Assembly: GCA_032622095.1 (NCBI GenBank)
Contig: CP136061.1
Span: forward strand, 251,115,582 to 251,179,581
From: Siphonodentalium dalli
Taxonomy: Eukaryota; Mollusca; Scaphopoda; Gadilida; Siphonodentaliidae
DNA length: 64,000 nt
Direction: 5' to 3'
The notes beneath the pieces are model-generated. The model was not told the origin of the DNA and made no database searches. It saw only the letters and a program-made list of their open reading frames with translations. Shown one piece after another: positions 36,816 through 47,900 of the stretch (its first letter is position 1; each line of letters starts with the position of its first letter). The position numbers were made by a program, and so were the translations under genes.

Positions 36816-37140
36816 AGTCACTCAGACAGTAGATGTATCTATTCTGTATATTAAGTTATTGGGTCTTACGTGTCTTGAGATGTCTAAATATTTTTTGATG
36901 GACAGATCGCGCAAGCGCAAGGGACCCCCGCCAATCTTCTCTGTTGGGATTCCAATTGTTGGCTTATTAAATATGCACATATGCTTAAGATACAGTCGCG
37001 CGCGAAGCGCTCTCCCGTATGTCGAGTTTTGGATCTCAGTTAATGAAAATATCATTGAAATAATCGGTTTCGCCATTAAACATCCATATATTCAATATAC
37101 ATGTTTTTGGAGCAGAATTAGTTAGTCCATATAATTGGAC
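36816..37140. other. Intergenic, overlapping short frames only
   Basis: Plus (36859-37125) and minus (36822-37076) frames of 84-88 codons overlap. Neither has a domain, and the GC-richer GCGCGCGAAGCGC word near 36997 explains their openness. No gene is called. Confidence 0.35.
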
Positions 37141-37276
37141 ACCATCATGGAATGTTTTTTTTTTAAATTTTCACACATAATTATTAGTTATGTGGATGGA
37201 GTTCTCATTAAACCTCATATCTGTATATTGGTTATGTGGATTGAGTTATCATTAAACCTCACATCCTTATATTGGT

Positions 37277-37409
37277 TACAGTAATGCCCAAAGTAATTGA
37301 CCACTTAACCAGATCAGAATTATGGGTAATTTTTCAGGATTTAAAATCCTGAAAAATTACCCATAATTCTGCTGTGGTTAAGTGGTCAATTACTTTGGAC
37401 ATTACTGTA
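37277..37409. mobile_element. Palindromic mariner-like MITE, copy 1
   Basis: A 133 bp near-perfect palindrome, TA then CAGTAATGCCCAAAGTAATT, running to the inverse ending in ATTACTG then TA. TA flanks and CAGT ends fit Tc1/mariner. The arms meet at TTTAAA with almost no loop. This is the first of three tandem copies at a 175 bp spacing. It carries one notable change from the other copies (AGATCAG for CAGCAG). Confidence 0.87.
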
Positions 37410-37451
37410 TGTGGATTGAGTTATCATTAAACCTCACATCCTTATATTGGT

Positions 37452-37584
37452 TACAGTAATGCCCAAAGTAATTGACCACTTAACCATAGCAGAATTATGT
37501 GTAATTTTTCAGCATTTAAAATCCTGACAAATTACCTATAATTCTGCTGTGGTTAAGTGGTCAATTACTTTGGACATTATTGTA
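37452..37584. mobile_element. Palindromic mariner-like MITE, copy 2
   Basis: The same 133 bp palindrome as 37277-37409, 175 bp further on, with a few point differences in each arm (GTGTAATT, CAGCATTT, TTACCTATAA). The 42 bp spacer between copies (containing GGATTGAGTTATCATTAAAC) is repeated as well, so palindrome and spacer form one tandem unit. Confidence 0.87.
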
Positions 37585-37626
37585 TGTGGATTGAGTTATC
37601 ATTAAACCTCAAATCCTTATATTGGT

Positions 37627-37759
37627 TACAGTAATGCCCAAAGTAATTGACCACTTAACCACAGCAGAATTATGGGTAATTTTTCAGGATTTAAAATCCT
37701 GAAAAATTACCCATAATTCTGCTGTGGTTAAGCGGTCAATTACTTTGGACATTACTGTA
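37627..37759. mobile_element. Palindromic mariner-like MITE, copy 3
   Basis: Third copy, 175 bp after copy 2, with nearly perfect arms (one AGTGG/AGCGG difference). A fainter copy of the spacer unit precedes the first palindrome near 37185-37260. The arrangement implies that unit duplication occurred after insertion. Confidence 0.87.
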
Positions 37760-37789
37760 TGTAGATGGAGTTAAACCTCACATCAGTAT

Positions 37790-38640
37790 GTTGGGGATTT
37801 TGGACCTTGACTTGGGACCTTTGGTTTTTAACGCAACAAATGCAAGTACACCTTATACACAAATTTCTTATGTAGCCAGAGTTTTTCTTGGATAAGATGA
37901 GTTTAAAGCCTGCTTACATTTCAAAATGTTGTCAGTTTTGTATTTTCTGCAGCGGTACTCGGCATGTTGAAGCAAAAGTTACAAGAGATAAAATGACAGA
38001 GTGCAGCACGTAATTATGTTTTAGATCGAAGAAATTGAATTTTTTTCCGATAATAAATTTACAGCGTGTACGGGTCATCGAGTACGCTCTTTTTGTAAAC
38101 AAACTTTTGTCAATAGCCGTTTTGGTCAAACTAAACCTTTTTCGATCGGGACAGCAGATCCGAATAATAGCTAAGATGTACTTAGATAGAACTATAAAAA
38201 TAATTTGACCGATTAGTGTGCATTTTAAGAGAATCGAGTGGAAAATCTTGGTGACATTTTCATAAAACACGCCGATTAGGCCATCGCTGTAGGCCTACTT
38301 GCAGAAAAGCGCTAATTAATATTCATGTCAAGAAATGCAGGCGTCAAACTCACCTTTTTGGAAGGTAAACGATATATATACATATCAAAACAATCCTTCC
38401 AAAACACCTTCCAAGATATCCAAGAAAGTTTGAATAGATTAGGACTCAAAAACAGTCGAGAAGATTATCATGTTCCAGGCACAACTCTTACCATAATTCC
38501 AGAAAATAAAAGATGGCGGTTACTACAACGGAACAGGCATCCGGACTCCAATTAAAATTACCCATAATTCACTTCACTACACCAGGGGCTCCCAATGGGT
38601 TATACATTATTTTCAGGCTATCAGATTATTTATATTTTCA
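37790..38640. other. Intergenic; unassigned frames of 76-112 codons
   Basis: Minus frame 37932-38270 (112 codons) and plus frame 38325-38555 (76 codons, with FQDIQESLNRLGLKNS) are not low-complexity, but I recognise neither. No splice pattern or promoter ties them together. They may be parts of unknown repeats. Confidence 0.35.
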
Positions 38641-38644
38641 ACAA

Positions 38645-38795
38645 CATATTATTACACCGGTGACTTTAAGTTTACAATTTCAGCCTGTCCTGACTCTATC
38701 GATACGATTGAGTCATATTTTCATATTATACACCGGTGGCGTTAACTTTACAATTTCAGCATCTACGTGATTCTATCGGTACGATTGAGTAAGGT
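38645..38795 (+). repeat. Two-copy tandem repeat, ~76 bp unit
   Basis: CACCGGTG, then ACTTTA or ACTTTACAATTTCAGC, then CGATTGAGT occur twice in a row (about 38655-38715 and 38731-38790) with small differences. Confidence 0.85.
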
Positions 38796-39050
38796 ACAAA
38801 CAAAAATTCTCCCACAATGGCTTCGCCCAGTCGACCACAGAATATCAAAATCTGTAAAACAACTTAAACCACATGTGGCGTAATAAGAACGAAAAGTATC
38901 CGTTTTACATGCACTTTTTGATCATAGTTTGTTTTACAGAATGTATAAAATTGATGTTATGTCTAAGAGCTCTTTCCATCAATGTATCACATTATTATAA
39001 TCAATAAATTTGAAAAATGATCAAGGAAATATGGGTTGATACAAAAATCG

Positions 39051-39072
39051 GACTTGGCACTGAAAGAGTTAA
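39051..39072. mobile_element. Solo right terminus of the TTAA-type MITE
   Basis: TTGGCACTGAAAGAG followed by TTAA matches the right end of the complete MITE at 34442-34719. No matching left end was found within a few hundred bases, so it is a remnant. Confidence 0.7.
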
Positions 39073-39164
39073 TAGGCACTATATCATTATTATGTCACGA
39101 TGTTGTGAGTTCAATTTAAACCTTCCATAACTGGAGTTTTCTAAAAGTTTTGCGAAAACACTGT

Positions 39165-39240
39165 GCAAATGCATTCTCTTATATATGCGAGTCTACCATG
39201 CACAGGGAGACCCGCAAATATAAGAGGATACATTGGCAAA
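39165..39240. repeat. Diverged hairpin-module copy
   Basis: TGCATTCTCTTATATATGCG at the left and an imperfect inverse (CGCAAATATAAGAGGATACA, then TTGGC) at the right. The centre differs from the common form (CTACCATGCACAGGGAGAC). Confidence 0.75.
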
Positions 39241-39510
39241 CGCTATTTATACATTGAGCTTATAAGCCAGTGCACTCTCTGTATGCGAGGCTCCCTATCG
39301 TCTTCAGCTGTGTTTAATCCTTTCTATACTAAAACATCGCCGATGAGTAGTTACCGTATTTACCCATTCTGTACTAAAGAATAATTAGTGAGTAGTTACC
39401 TTATTAACCAATTCTATACTAAAGCATCATTAAGTGAGTAGTTATCCGATAGTAAATGTTAAGATATTAAGTTCAACCATTCTATACTAAATAATTATTA
39501 GTGAGCAGCT
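39241..39510 (-). repeat. Satellite 2 edge and units, inverted relative to the main array
   Basis: The reverse complement of 39241-39290 matches the sequence just right of satellite 2 (about 52595-52625, AGAATGCACTGGCTTA, then AAGCTCAATGTA). It is followed at 39311-39510 by three diverged satellite 2 units read in reverse (CCTTTCTATACTAAA, GATGAGTAGTTA). The order, edge then satellite, is the mirror of 52300-52625. This is part of the inverted duplication that also includes the two signal-peptide exons. Confidence 0.8.
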
Positions 39511-39653
39511 TACACAATTTATTTCCTTCATCGTGATCACTACCGTTATGAACATTGCGTACCTGGTGTAGAAATAACTGCTCAATTATTCTTCAAATAC
39601 CACTATTATATATTGGGTGTTGAGGCGTGCACAAACAAAAGAGCTGGTGGGAT
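39511..39653. other. Short intergenic stretch
   Basis: Nothing recognised. It ends in the 7 bp target duplication of the next element. Confidence 0.35.
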
Positions 39654-40213
39654 CAGGGGGGGGGGTGAACAAATTTCTTCCGGCACGTATGCCGGGGTGG
39701 GTGGGTGGTCAAAGCCACCAACAAGCATTTTTTTCCGCAACTAAAAAAAAAATTCCTACTTGTTTTTAGTGTTTTGGCAATGAGTTGGGCTTCAAAACCA
39801 CTTTGAATCAGTTTGAATGAGAGAAATAATGTAATTCTAACTGGTAAACTGACTGCAGGCAGTTATCGTGTTGTATTTTGTTGCAAATTTTTAAATCCAA
39901 GATGGCCGCTGGCAGCCATGTTTTTTTGGCCGAATGACCTCAAAATTACTCATTCCTATTTACATGTCCATGTTAACATCCATGATAAATAGTATGCACA
40001 GAAATTCATATACAGCTGTTTACAGTGAATTTCCCCCCGAAAATCTCTGTTTTAGTGTTAAAAGGGGGGGGGGGTGGGTGTTAAAAAATGGTCGAAAAAA
40101 ACTGCCGAAAACGGAAAAAAAATTTGGCGGTGGGGGTGGGTGGGTACAAAAAATGATCGAAAGGGAAAAAATGCCATACGTGCCTGAAATTTTTTTCCGA
40201 CCCCCCCCCCCTG
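39654..40213. mobile_element. 560 bp CAGGGG...CCCCTG element with 7 bp target duplication, copy 1
   Basis: The element starts CAGGGGGGGGGG and ends CCCCCCCCCCTG. It is flanked by GTGGGAT at 39647-39653 and 40214-40220. A second copy at 61634-62186, about 95% alike by eye, has its own 7 bp duplication. Inside are ATCCAAGATGGCCGCTGGCA and GTATGCACAGAAATTCATAT. Subterminal words are loosely inverse (GGCACGTATGCC and GCCATACGTGCC). Overlapping frames are translation shadows with no transposase domain. A 7 bp duplication is unusual, and hAT (usually 8) or Dada (6-7) are candidates. Confidence 0.88.
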
Positions 40214-40220
40214 GTGGGAT

Positions 40221-40690
40221 ATCCCTTTCTAGCTTCACATAATTTCCGAACTTTTGAAAACTTCCCCCAAAGTTTTCATCACCATTCAAACGTATTTGCC
40301 CTCCTTCAAATAATTGGCATTTCAACAATTTTGCTTGAGTTAACAATATTATAGTCTTATAAACTGCCCATGTTGTCGACCGATAAGACCAAGCCAATCA
40401 ATCACTTTATGTGAGTAGCCATACTGCAAAAAATAAGAAATGACTGGCAGGTCGATTGGGATCATTTGGTTTTAACCGGCAGAGTGATTAAACAACTCAA
40501 TTAGCATTCAATTAGTTTAAATGTTGTTACTGAAGGAGCGATTAAGTTATCCTGTTATTGTCATTTAGAAAGGAATATATTGGTAATATTATTGAATAAC
40601 AAAGCTGGCGCAAGGGATTGCACAACGAATTTTGTCGGAAGACTGTTCCTTCTCTGCGATATTGTTAAGAGTGAAATTTGGCTGTGTACT
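40221..40690. other. Intergenic, no gene supported
   Basis: Only short frames overlapping the flanking elements. Nothing else recognised. Confidence 0.4.
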
Positions 40691-40696
40691 GGTATG

Positions 40697-41143
40697 TATG
40701 GAATCCTATTAGGGCCACTTGCTAATGGCGCTTTCGGCGCACTTTTTGTCGCTTTCGGCGCGCGCCGAAACATACCCTAATGGCGCACTTTTTGTCGCTT
40801 CCAGCGCGCGCCATTAGGGAGTGGACCTAATAGTATGCCTAATGGCGCTTTCGGCGCGCGCCGAAAGCGACAAAAAGTGCGCCATTAGTAACGCGCCGAA
40901 AGATGCGCTAATATCGCACATTTTGTCGCTTTCGGCGCGCGCCGAAAGCGCCGAAAGCGACAAAAAGTGCGCCGAAAGCGACAAATAGTGCGCCGTAACG
41001 GTGCATATTTTGTCGCTTTCGGCGCTTTCGGCGCTTTCGGCGCGTTACTAATGGCGCACTTTTTGTCGCTTTCGGCGCTTTCGGCGCATCGCGCCGAAAG
41101 CGCCGAAAGCGCCATTAGCAAGTGGCCCTAATAGGATTCCATA
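40697..41143. mobile_element. 447 bp GC-rich foldback element with 6 bp target duplication
   Basis: Long inverted termini begin TATGGAATCCTATTAGGGCC, continue CACTTGCTAATGGCGCTTTC, and end in the exact inverse. The flanks are GGTATG at 40691-40696 and 41144-41149. The interior is a chain of GCGCCGAAAGCG and CGACAAAAAGTGCGCC words in both orientations, so most of the element can fold on itself in several ways. It is a sharp GC island in AT-rich DNA. Short Lys/Ala/Pro frames such as 40885-41121 are translations of the repeat. Confidence 0.92.
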
Positions 41144-41206
41144 GGTATGCGCCGTTTTCTATTCCCGAAGCAAATACAGGAAACATGAATATGATATGGT
41201 CATATA

Positions 41207-41240
41207 CCACTATAATTGTGGAATACCACTATAATAGTGG
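41207..41240. repeat. Short doubled palindrome
   Basis: ACCACTATAATTGTGG and ACCACTATAATAGTGG follow each other, each nearly palindromic. Confidence 0.75.
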
Positions 41241-41793
41241 AATTCAGGATGTGCCTGACATGGTTATTGCTTGATAAACCTTGGAAACATTCGTGTAAAC
41301 ATGCACGCAGTATGGTTCTTTCGGGCGTTAATTGCGTGAATGTAGAGGGCGTGTCATTATTATGATATTCTCTGGTCATTATATGTCAAAAAGATACAAA
41401 CAACGCAAATATATACAGTCACAGGCCTATTATCTGTCCAAAGATGGACTAACAATTTACATCTAGACTCGCAGTATATATACTTTTCTCAACCTTGGAC
41501 ACTTTTTGTATCCGGAATTCCGGATATAACTGTGACCTACTGGAGACACCTACATTTGATATAAAGACATGAAGAATGCGAGGGGGCACAACTAAATCCA
41601 AAACTAAGAGAGAATTGGCTCGCGGAATATGTGTGAACACACACCCGGTCCCGGACATTAAAGAGATGGCTGTTTGTGATCGGCTGATGTAAACGGCACC
41701 TATCCGATGTCATAACAGTTATACCGAGAACTGAGATACGATGTTTCCGATTGTACTCAGAACATCGTGAAGCATTTCATATAGCATATTAAC
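41241..41793. other. Intergenic, no gene supported
   Basis: A 69-codon minus frame at 41449-41658 has no recognisable domain. Nothing else is supported. Confidence 0.4.
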
Positions 41794-41945
41794 TGTTTCT
41801 ATATACTAAATGGATTCTCCGAGTCAGTTCAAACGTGCACATCGGAATGATCAATTATCCATTTGGAGGGATGTTAATGTGATAAAATGTGACAAAGGCA
41901 AACGACAGAGAAATAAAAGTGCAGAAGGAGCCCTATTTATTGAGG
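41794..41945 (+). repeat. Dispersed repeat, copy 2 (first copy at 21631-21766)
   Basis: The same ordered words as copy 1 (CTAAATGGATTCTCC, CATCGGAATGATC, AAATAAAAGTGCAGAAGGAG), with an ~15 bp insertion in the middle. It ends about 20 bp before the first satellite 2 unit. Confidence 0.85.
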
Positions 41946-41964
41946 GTAATGTCTATGAAATAAG

Positions 41965-44900
41965 TTCAGCAATTATCTGAACATTTCTATGGGATAACTA
42001 CTCATCAATGATGCTTTAGTATAGAGAGGGTTAAACTTATTATCTGAACATTTCTATGGGATAACTACTCATCAATGATGCTTTAGTATAGAGAGACATT
42101 TCTATGGGATAACTACTCATCAATGATGCTTTAGTATAGAAAGGGTTAAACTTATTATCTGAACATTTCCTATGTGATAACTACACATCAATTATGCTTT
42201 AGTATAGAAAGGGTTAAACTTCTTATCTGAACATTTCTATGGGATAACTATTCATCAACGATGCTTTAGTATCGAGAGGGTTAAACTTATTATCTGAACA
42301 TTTCCTATGGGATAAATACTCATCAATGATGCTTTAGTATCGAAACGATTAAACGTATTATCTGAACATTTGTATGGGATAACTACTCATCAACGATGCT
42401 TTAGTATAGAAAGGGTTAAACTTATTATCTGAACATTTACTATATGAGATAACTACTCTTAAATGATGCTTTAGTACAGAAAGGGTTAAACTTATTATCT
42501 AAACATTTCCTATATGAGACAACTACTCGTCAATGATGCTTTAGTATAGAAAGGGTTAAACTTATTATGTGAACATTTCCTATGAGATAACTATTCATCA
42601 ATGATGCTTTAGTATAGAAAGGGTGAAACTTAATATCTGAACATTTCTATGGGATAACTACTCATCAATGATGCTTTAGTATTAGAATGGTTAAACTTAT
42701 TATCTGAACATTTCCTATATGAGAAAACTACTCATCAATGATGCTTTAGTATAGAAAGGGTTAAACTTATTATCTGAACATTTCCTATATGAGATAACTA
42801 CTCGTCAATGATGCTTTAGTATAGAATGGGTTAAACTTATTATCTGAACATTTCCTATATGAGATAACTACTCGTCAATGATGCTTTACTATAGAAAGGG
42901 TTCAACTTATTATCTGAACATTTCCTATGAGATAACTATTCATCAATGATGCTTTAGTATAGAAAGGGTTAAACTTATTATCTGAACATTTCTATGAGAG
43001 AACTACTCATCAATTATGATTTAGTATTAAAATGGTTAAACTTATTATCTGAACATTTCCTATGGGATAACTACTCACCAATGTTGCTTTAGTATAGAAA
43101 GGGTTAAACTTATTATCTCAACACTTCCTATAAGAGATAACTACTCGTCAATGATGCTTTTGTATAAAAATGGTTAAACTTATTATCTGAACATTTCCTA
43201 TCGGATATCTACTCACCAATAATGCTTTAGTATAGAAAGGGTTAAACTTATTATCTCAACACTTCCTATATGAGATAACTACTCGTCAATGATGCCATGA
43301 TATAGAAAGGGTTAATCCTTTCATCTGAACATTTCCTATGAGATAACTATTCATCAATGATGCTTTAGTATAGAAAGGGTTAAACTTATTATGTGAACAT
43401 TTCTATGGAATAACTACTCATCAATGATGCTTTAGTATTATAATGGTTAAACTTATTATCTGAACATTTCCTATATGAGATAACCACTCGTCAATGATGC
43501 GTTAGTATAAACTTAGTTAAACTTATTATCTGAACATTTCCTATGGGATAACTACTCACAAATGATGCTTTAGTATAGAAAGGGTTAAACTTAATATCTC
43601 AACACTTCCTATATGAGATAACTACTCGTCACTGATGCTTTAGTATAGAAAGGGTTAAACTTAATATCTGAACAATTCCTATGAGATAACTATTCATTAA
43701 TGATGCTTTAGTATAGAAAGGGTTAAACTTATTATCTGAACATTTCTATGGGATAACTACTCATCAATGATGCTTTAGTATTAGAATGGTTAAACTTATT
43801 ATCTGAACATTTCCTATATGAGATAACTACTCGTCAATGATGCTTTAGTATAGAAAGGGTTAAACTTATTATCTGAACATTTCCTATATGAGATAACTAC
43901 TCATCAATGATGCTTTACTATAGAAAGGGTTCAACTTATTATCTGAACAATTCCTATGAGATAACTATTCATCAATGATGCTTTAGTATAGAAAGGGTTA
44001 AACTTATTATCTGAACATTTCTATGAGATAACTACTCATCAATTATGATTTAGTATTAAAATGGTTAAACTTATTATCTGAACATTTCCTATGGGATAAC
44101 TACTCATCAATGATGCTTTAGTATAGAAAGGGTTAAACTTATTATCTCAACACTTCCTATATGAGATAACTACTCGTCAATGATGCTTTAGTATAAAATG
44201 GTTAATGTTATTATCTGAACATTTCCTATGGGATAACTACTCACCAATGATGCTTTAGTATAGAAAGGGTTAAACGTATTATCCTCACACGTCCTATATG
44301 AGATAACTACTCGCCAATGATGCCATGATATAGAAAGGGTTAATCCTTTTATCTGAACATTTCCTATGAGATAACTATTCATCAATGATGATTTAGTATA
44401 GAAAGGGTTAAACTTATTATGTGAACATTTCTATGGAATAACTACTCATCAATGATGCTTTAGTATAGAGAGGGTTAAACTTATTATCTGAACATTTCCA
44501 ATATGAGAAAACTATTCGTCAATGATGCATTAGTATAAAAAGGGTTAAACTTATTATCTGAACATTTCCTACATGAGATAACTACTCGTCAATGATGCTT
44601 TAGTATAGAAAGGGTTAAACTTATTATCTGAACATTTCCAATGGGATAACTACACATCAATTATGCTTTAGTATAGAAAGGGTTAAACTGATCTGAACAT
44701 TTCTATGGGATAACTATTCGTCAATGATGCTTTAGTATAGAGAGGGTTAAACTTATTATCTGAACATTTTTTATATGAGATAACTACTCGTCAATGATGC
44801 TTTAGTATAGAAAGGGTTAAACCTATTATCTAAACATTTCCTATATGATATCACGACTCGTCAGTGATGCTTTAGTATAGAAAGGGTTAAACTTATTATC

Positions 44901-47900
44901 TGAACATTTCCTATGAGATAACTATTCATCAATGATGCTTTAGTATAGAAAGGGTTAAACTTATTTATCTGAACATTTCTATGGAATAACTACTCACCAA
45001 TAATGCTTTAGTATTAAAATGGATAAACTTATTATCTGAACATTTCATATATGAGATAATTACTTGTCGATGATACTTTAGTATAGAAAGTGTTAAACTT
45101 ATTATCTGAACATTTCCTATATGAGATAACTACTCGTAAATGATGCTTTAGTATAGAAAGGGTTAAACTTATTATCTGAACATTTCCTGTGACATAACTA
45201 TTCATCAATGATGCTTTAGTATAGAAAGAGTTAAACTTAATATCTGAACATTTATTTGGGATAACTACTCACCAATGATGCTTTAGTATAGAAAGGGTTA
45301 AACTTATTATGTGAACATTTCTATGGAATAACTACTCATCAATGATGCTTTAGTATTATAATGGTTAAACTTATTATCTGAACATTTCCTATATGAGATA
45401 ACCACTCGTCAATGATGCGTTAGTATAAAAAGGGTTAAACTTATTATCTGAACATTTCCTATGGGATAACTACTCACAAATGATGCTTTAGTATAGAAAG
45501 GGTTAAACTTATTATCTCAACACTTCCTATATGAGATAACTACTCGTCACTGATGCTTTAGTATAGAAAGGGTTAAACTTATTATCTGAACATTTCCTAT
45601 GAGATAACTATTCGTCAATGATGCTTTTGTATAGAAAGGGTTAAACTTAATATCTGAACATTTATATGGGATAACTACTCATCAATGATGCTTTAGTATT
45701 AGAATGGTTAAACTTATTATCTGAACATTTCCTATATGAGATAACTACTCGTCAATGATGCTTTAGTATAGAAAGGGTTAAACTTATTATCTGAACATTT
45801 CCTATATGAGATAACTACTCATCAATGATGCTTTACTATAGAAAGGGTTCAACTTATTATCTGAACAATTCCTATGAGATAACTATTCATCAATGATGCT
45901 TTAGTATAGAAAGGGTTAAACTTATTATCTGAACATTTCTATGAGATAACTACTCATCAATTATGATTTAGTATTAAAATGGTTAAACTTATTATCTGAA
46001 CATTTCCTATGGGATAACTACTCACCAATGATGCTTTAGTATAGAAAGGGTTAAACTTATTATCTCAACACTTCCTATATGAGATAAATACTCGTCAATG
46101 ATGCTTTAGTATAAAATGGTTAATGTTATTATCTGAACATTTCCTATGGGATAACTACTCACCAATGATGCTTTAGTATAGAAAGGGTTAAACGTATTAT
46201 CCTCACACGTCCTATATGAGATAACTACTCGTCAATGATGCCATGATATAGAAAGGGTTAATCCTTTTATCTGAGCATTTCCTATGAGATAACTATTCAT
46301 CAATGATGATTTAGTATAGAAAGGGTTAAACTTATTATGTGAACATTTCTATGGAATAACTACTCATCAATGATGCTTTAGTATAGAGATGGTTAAACTT
46401 ATTATCTGAACATTTCCAATATGAGATAACTATTTGTCAATGATGCTTTAGTATAAAAAGGGTTAAACTTATTATCTGAACATTTCATATATGAGATAAT
46501 TACTTGTCGATGATACTTTAGTATAGAAAGTGTTAAACTTATTATCTGAACATTTCCTATATGAGATAACTACTCGTAAATGATGCTTTAGTATAGAAAG
46601 GGTTAAACTTATTATCTGAACATTTCCTGTGACATAACTATTCATCAATGATGCTTTAGTATAGAAAGTGTTAAACTTAATATCTGAACATTTATTTGGG
46701 ATAACTACTCACCAATGATGCTTTAGTATAGAAAGGGTTAAACTTATTATGTGAACATTTCTATGGAATAACTACTCATCAATGATGCTTTAGTATTATA
46801 ATGGTTAAACTTATTATCTGAACATTTCCTATATGAGATAACCACTCGTCAATGGTGCGTTAGTATAAAAAGGGTTAAACTTATTATCTGAACATTTCCT
46901 ATGGGATAACTACTCACAAATGATGCTTTAGTATAGAAAGGGTTAAACTTATTATCTCAACACTTCCTATATGAGATAACTACTCGTCACTGATGCTTTA
47001 GTATAGAAAGGGTTAAACTTATTATCTGAACATTTCCTATGAGATAACTATTCGTCAATGATGCTTTTGTATAGAAAGGGTTAAACTTAATATCTGAACA
47101 TTTCTATGGGATAACTACTCATCAATGATGCTTTAGTATTAGAATGGTTAAACTTATTATCTGAACATTTCCTATATGAGATAACTACTCATCAATGATG
47201 CTTTACTATAGAAAGGGTTCAACTTATTATCTGAACAATTCCTATGAGATAACTATTCATCAATGATGCTTTAGTATAGAAAGGGTTAAACTTATTATCT
47301 GAACATTTCTATGAGATAACTACTCATCAATTATGATTTAGTATTAAAATGGTTAAACTTATTATCTGAACATTTCCTATGGGATAACTACTCACCAATG
47401 ATGCTTTAGTATAGAAAGGGTTAAACTTATTATCTCAACACTTCCTATATGAGATAAATACTCGTCAATGATGCTTTAGTATAAAATGGTTAATGTTATT
47501 ATCTGAACATTTCCTATGGGATAACTACTCACCAATGATGCTTTAGTATAGAAAGGGTTAAACGTATTATCCTCACACGTCCTATATGAGATAACTACTC
47601 GTCAATGATGCCATGATATAGAAAGGGTTAATCCTTTTATCTGAGCATTTCCTATGAGATAACTATTCATCAATGATGCTTTAGTATAGAAAGGGTTAAA
47701 CTGATTATGTGAACATTTCTATGGAATAACTACTCATCAATGATGCTTTAGTATAGAGATGGTTAAACTTATTATCTGAACATTTCCAATATGAGATAAC
47801 TATTCGTCAATGATGCTTTAGTATAAAAAGGGTTAAACTTATTATCTGAACATTTCAAATATGAGATAATTACTTGTCGATGATACTTTAGTATAGAAAG

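Noticed and set aside
40561-41121. Lys/Ala/Pro-rich frames around the GC-rich foldback
   Set aside because: They are produced by repeated GCGCCGAAAGC words, and both strands are equally open.
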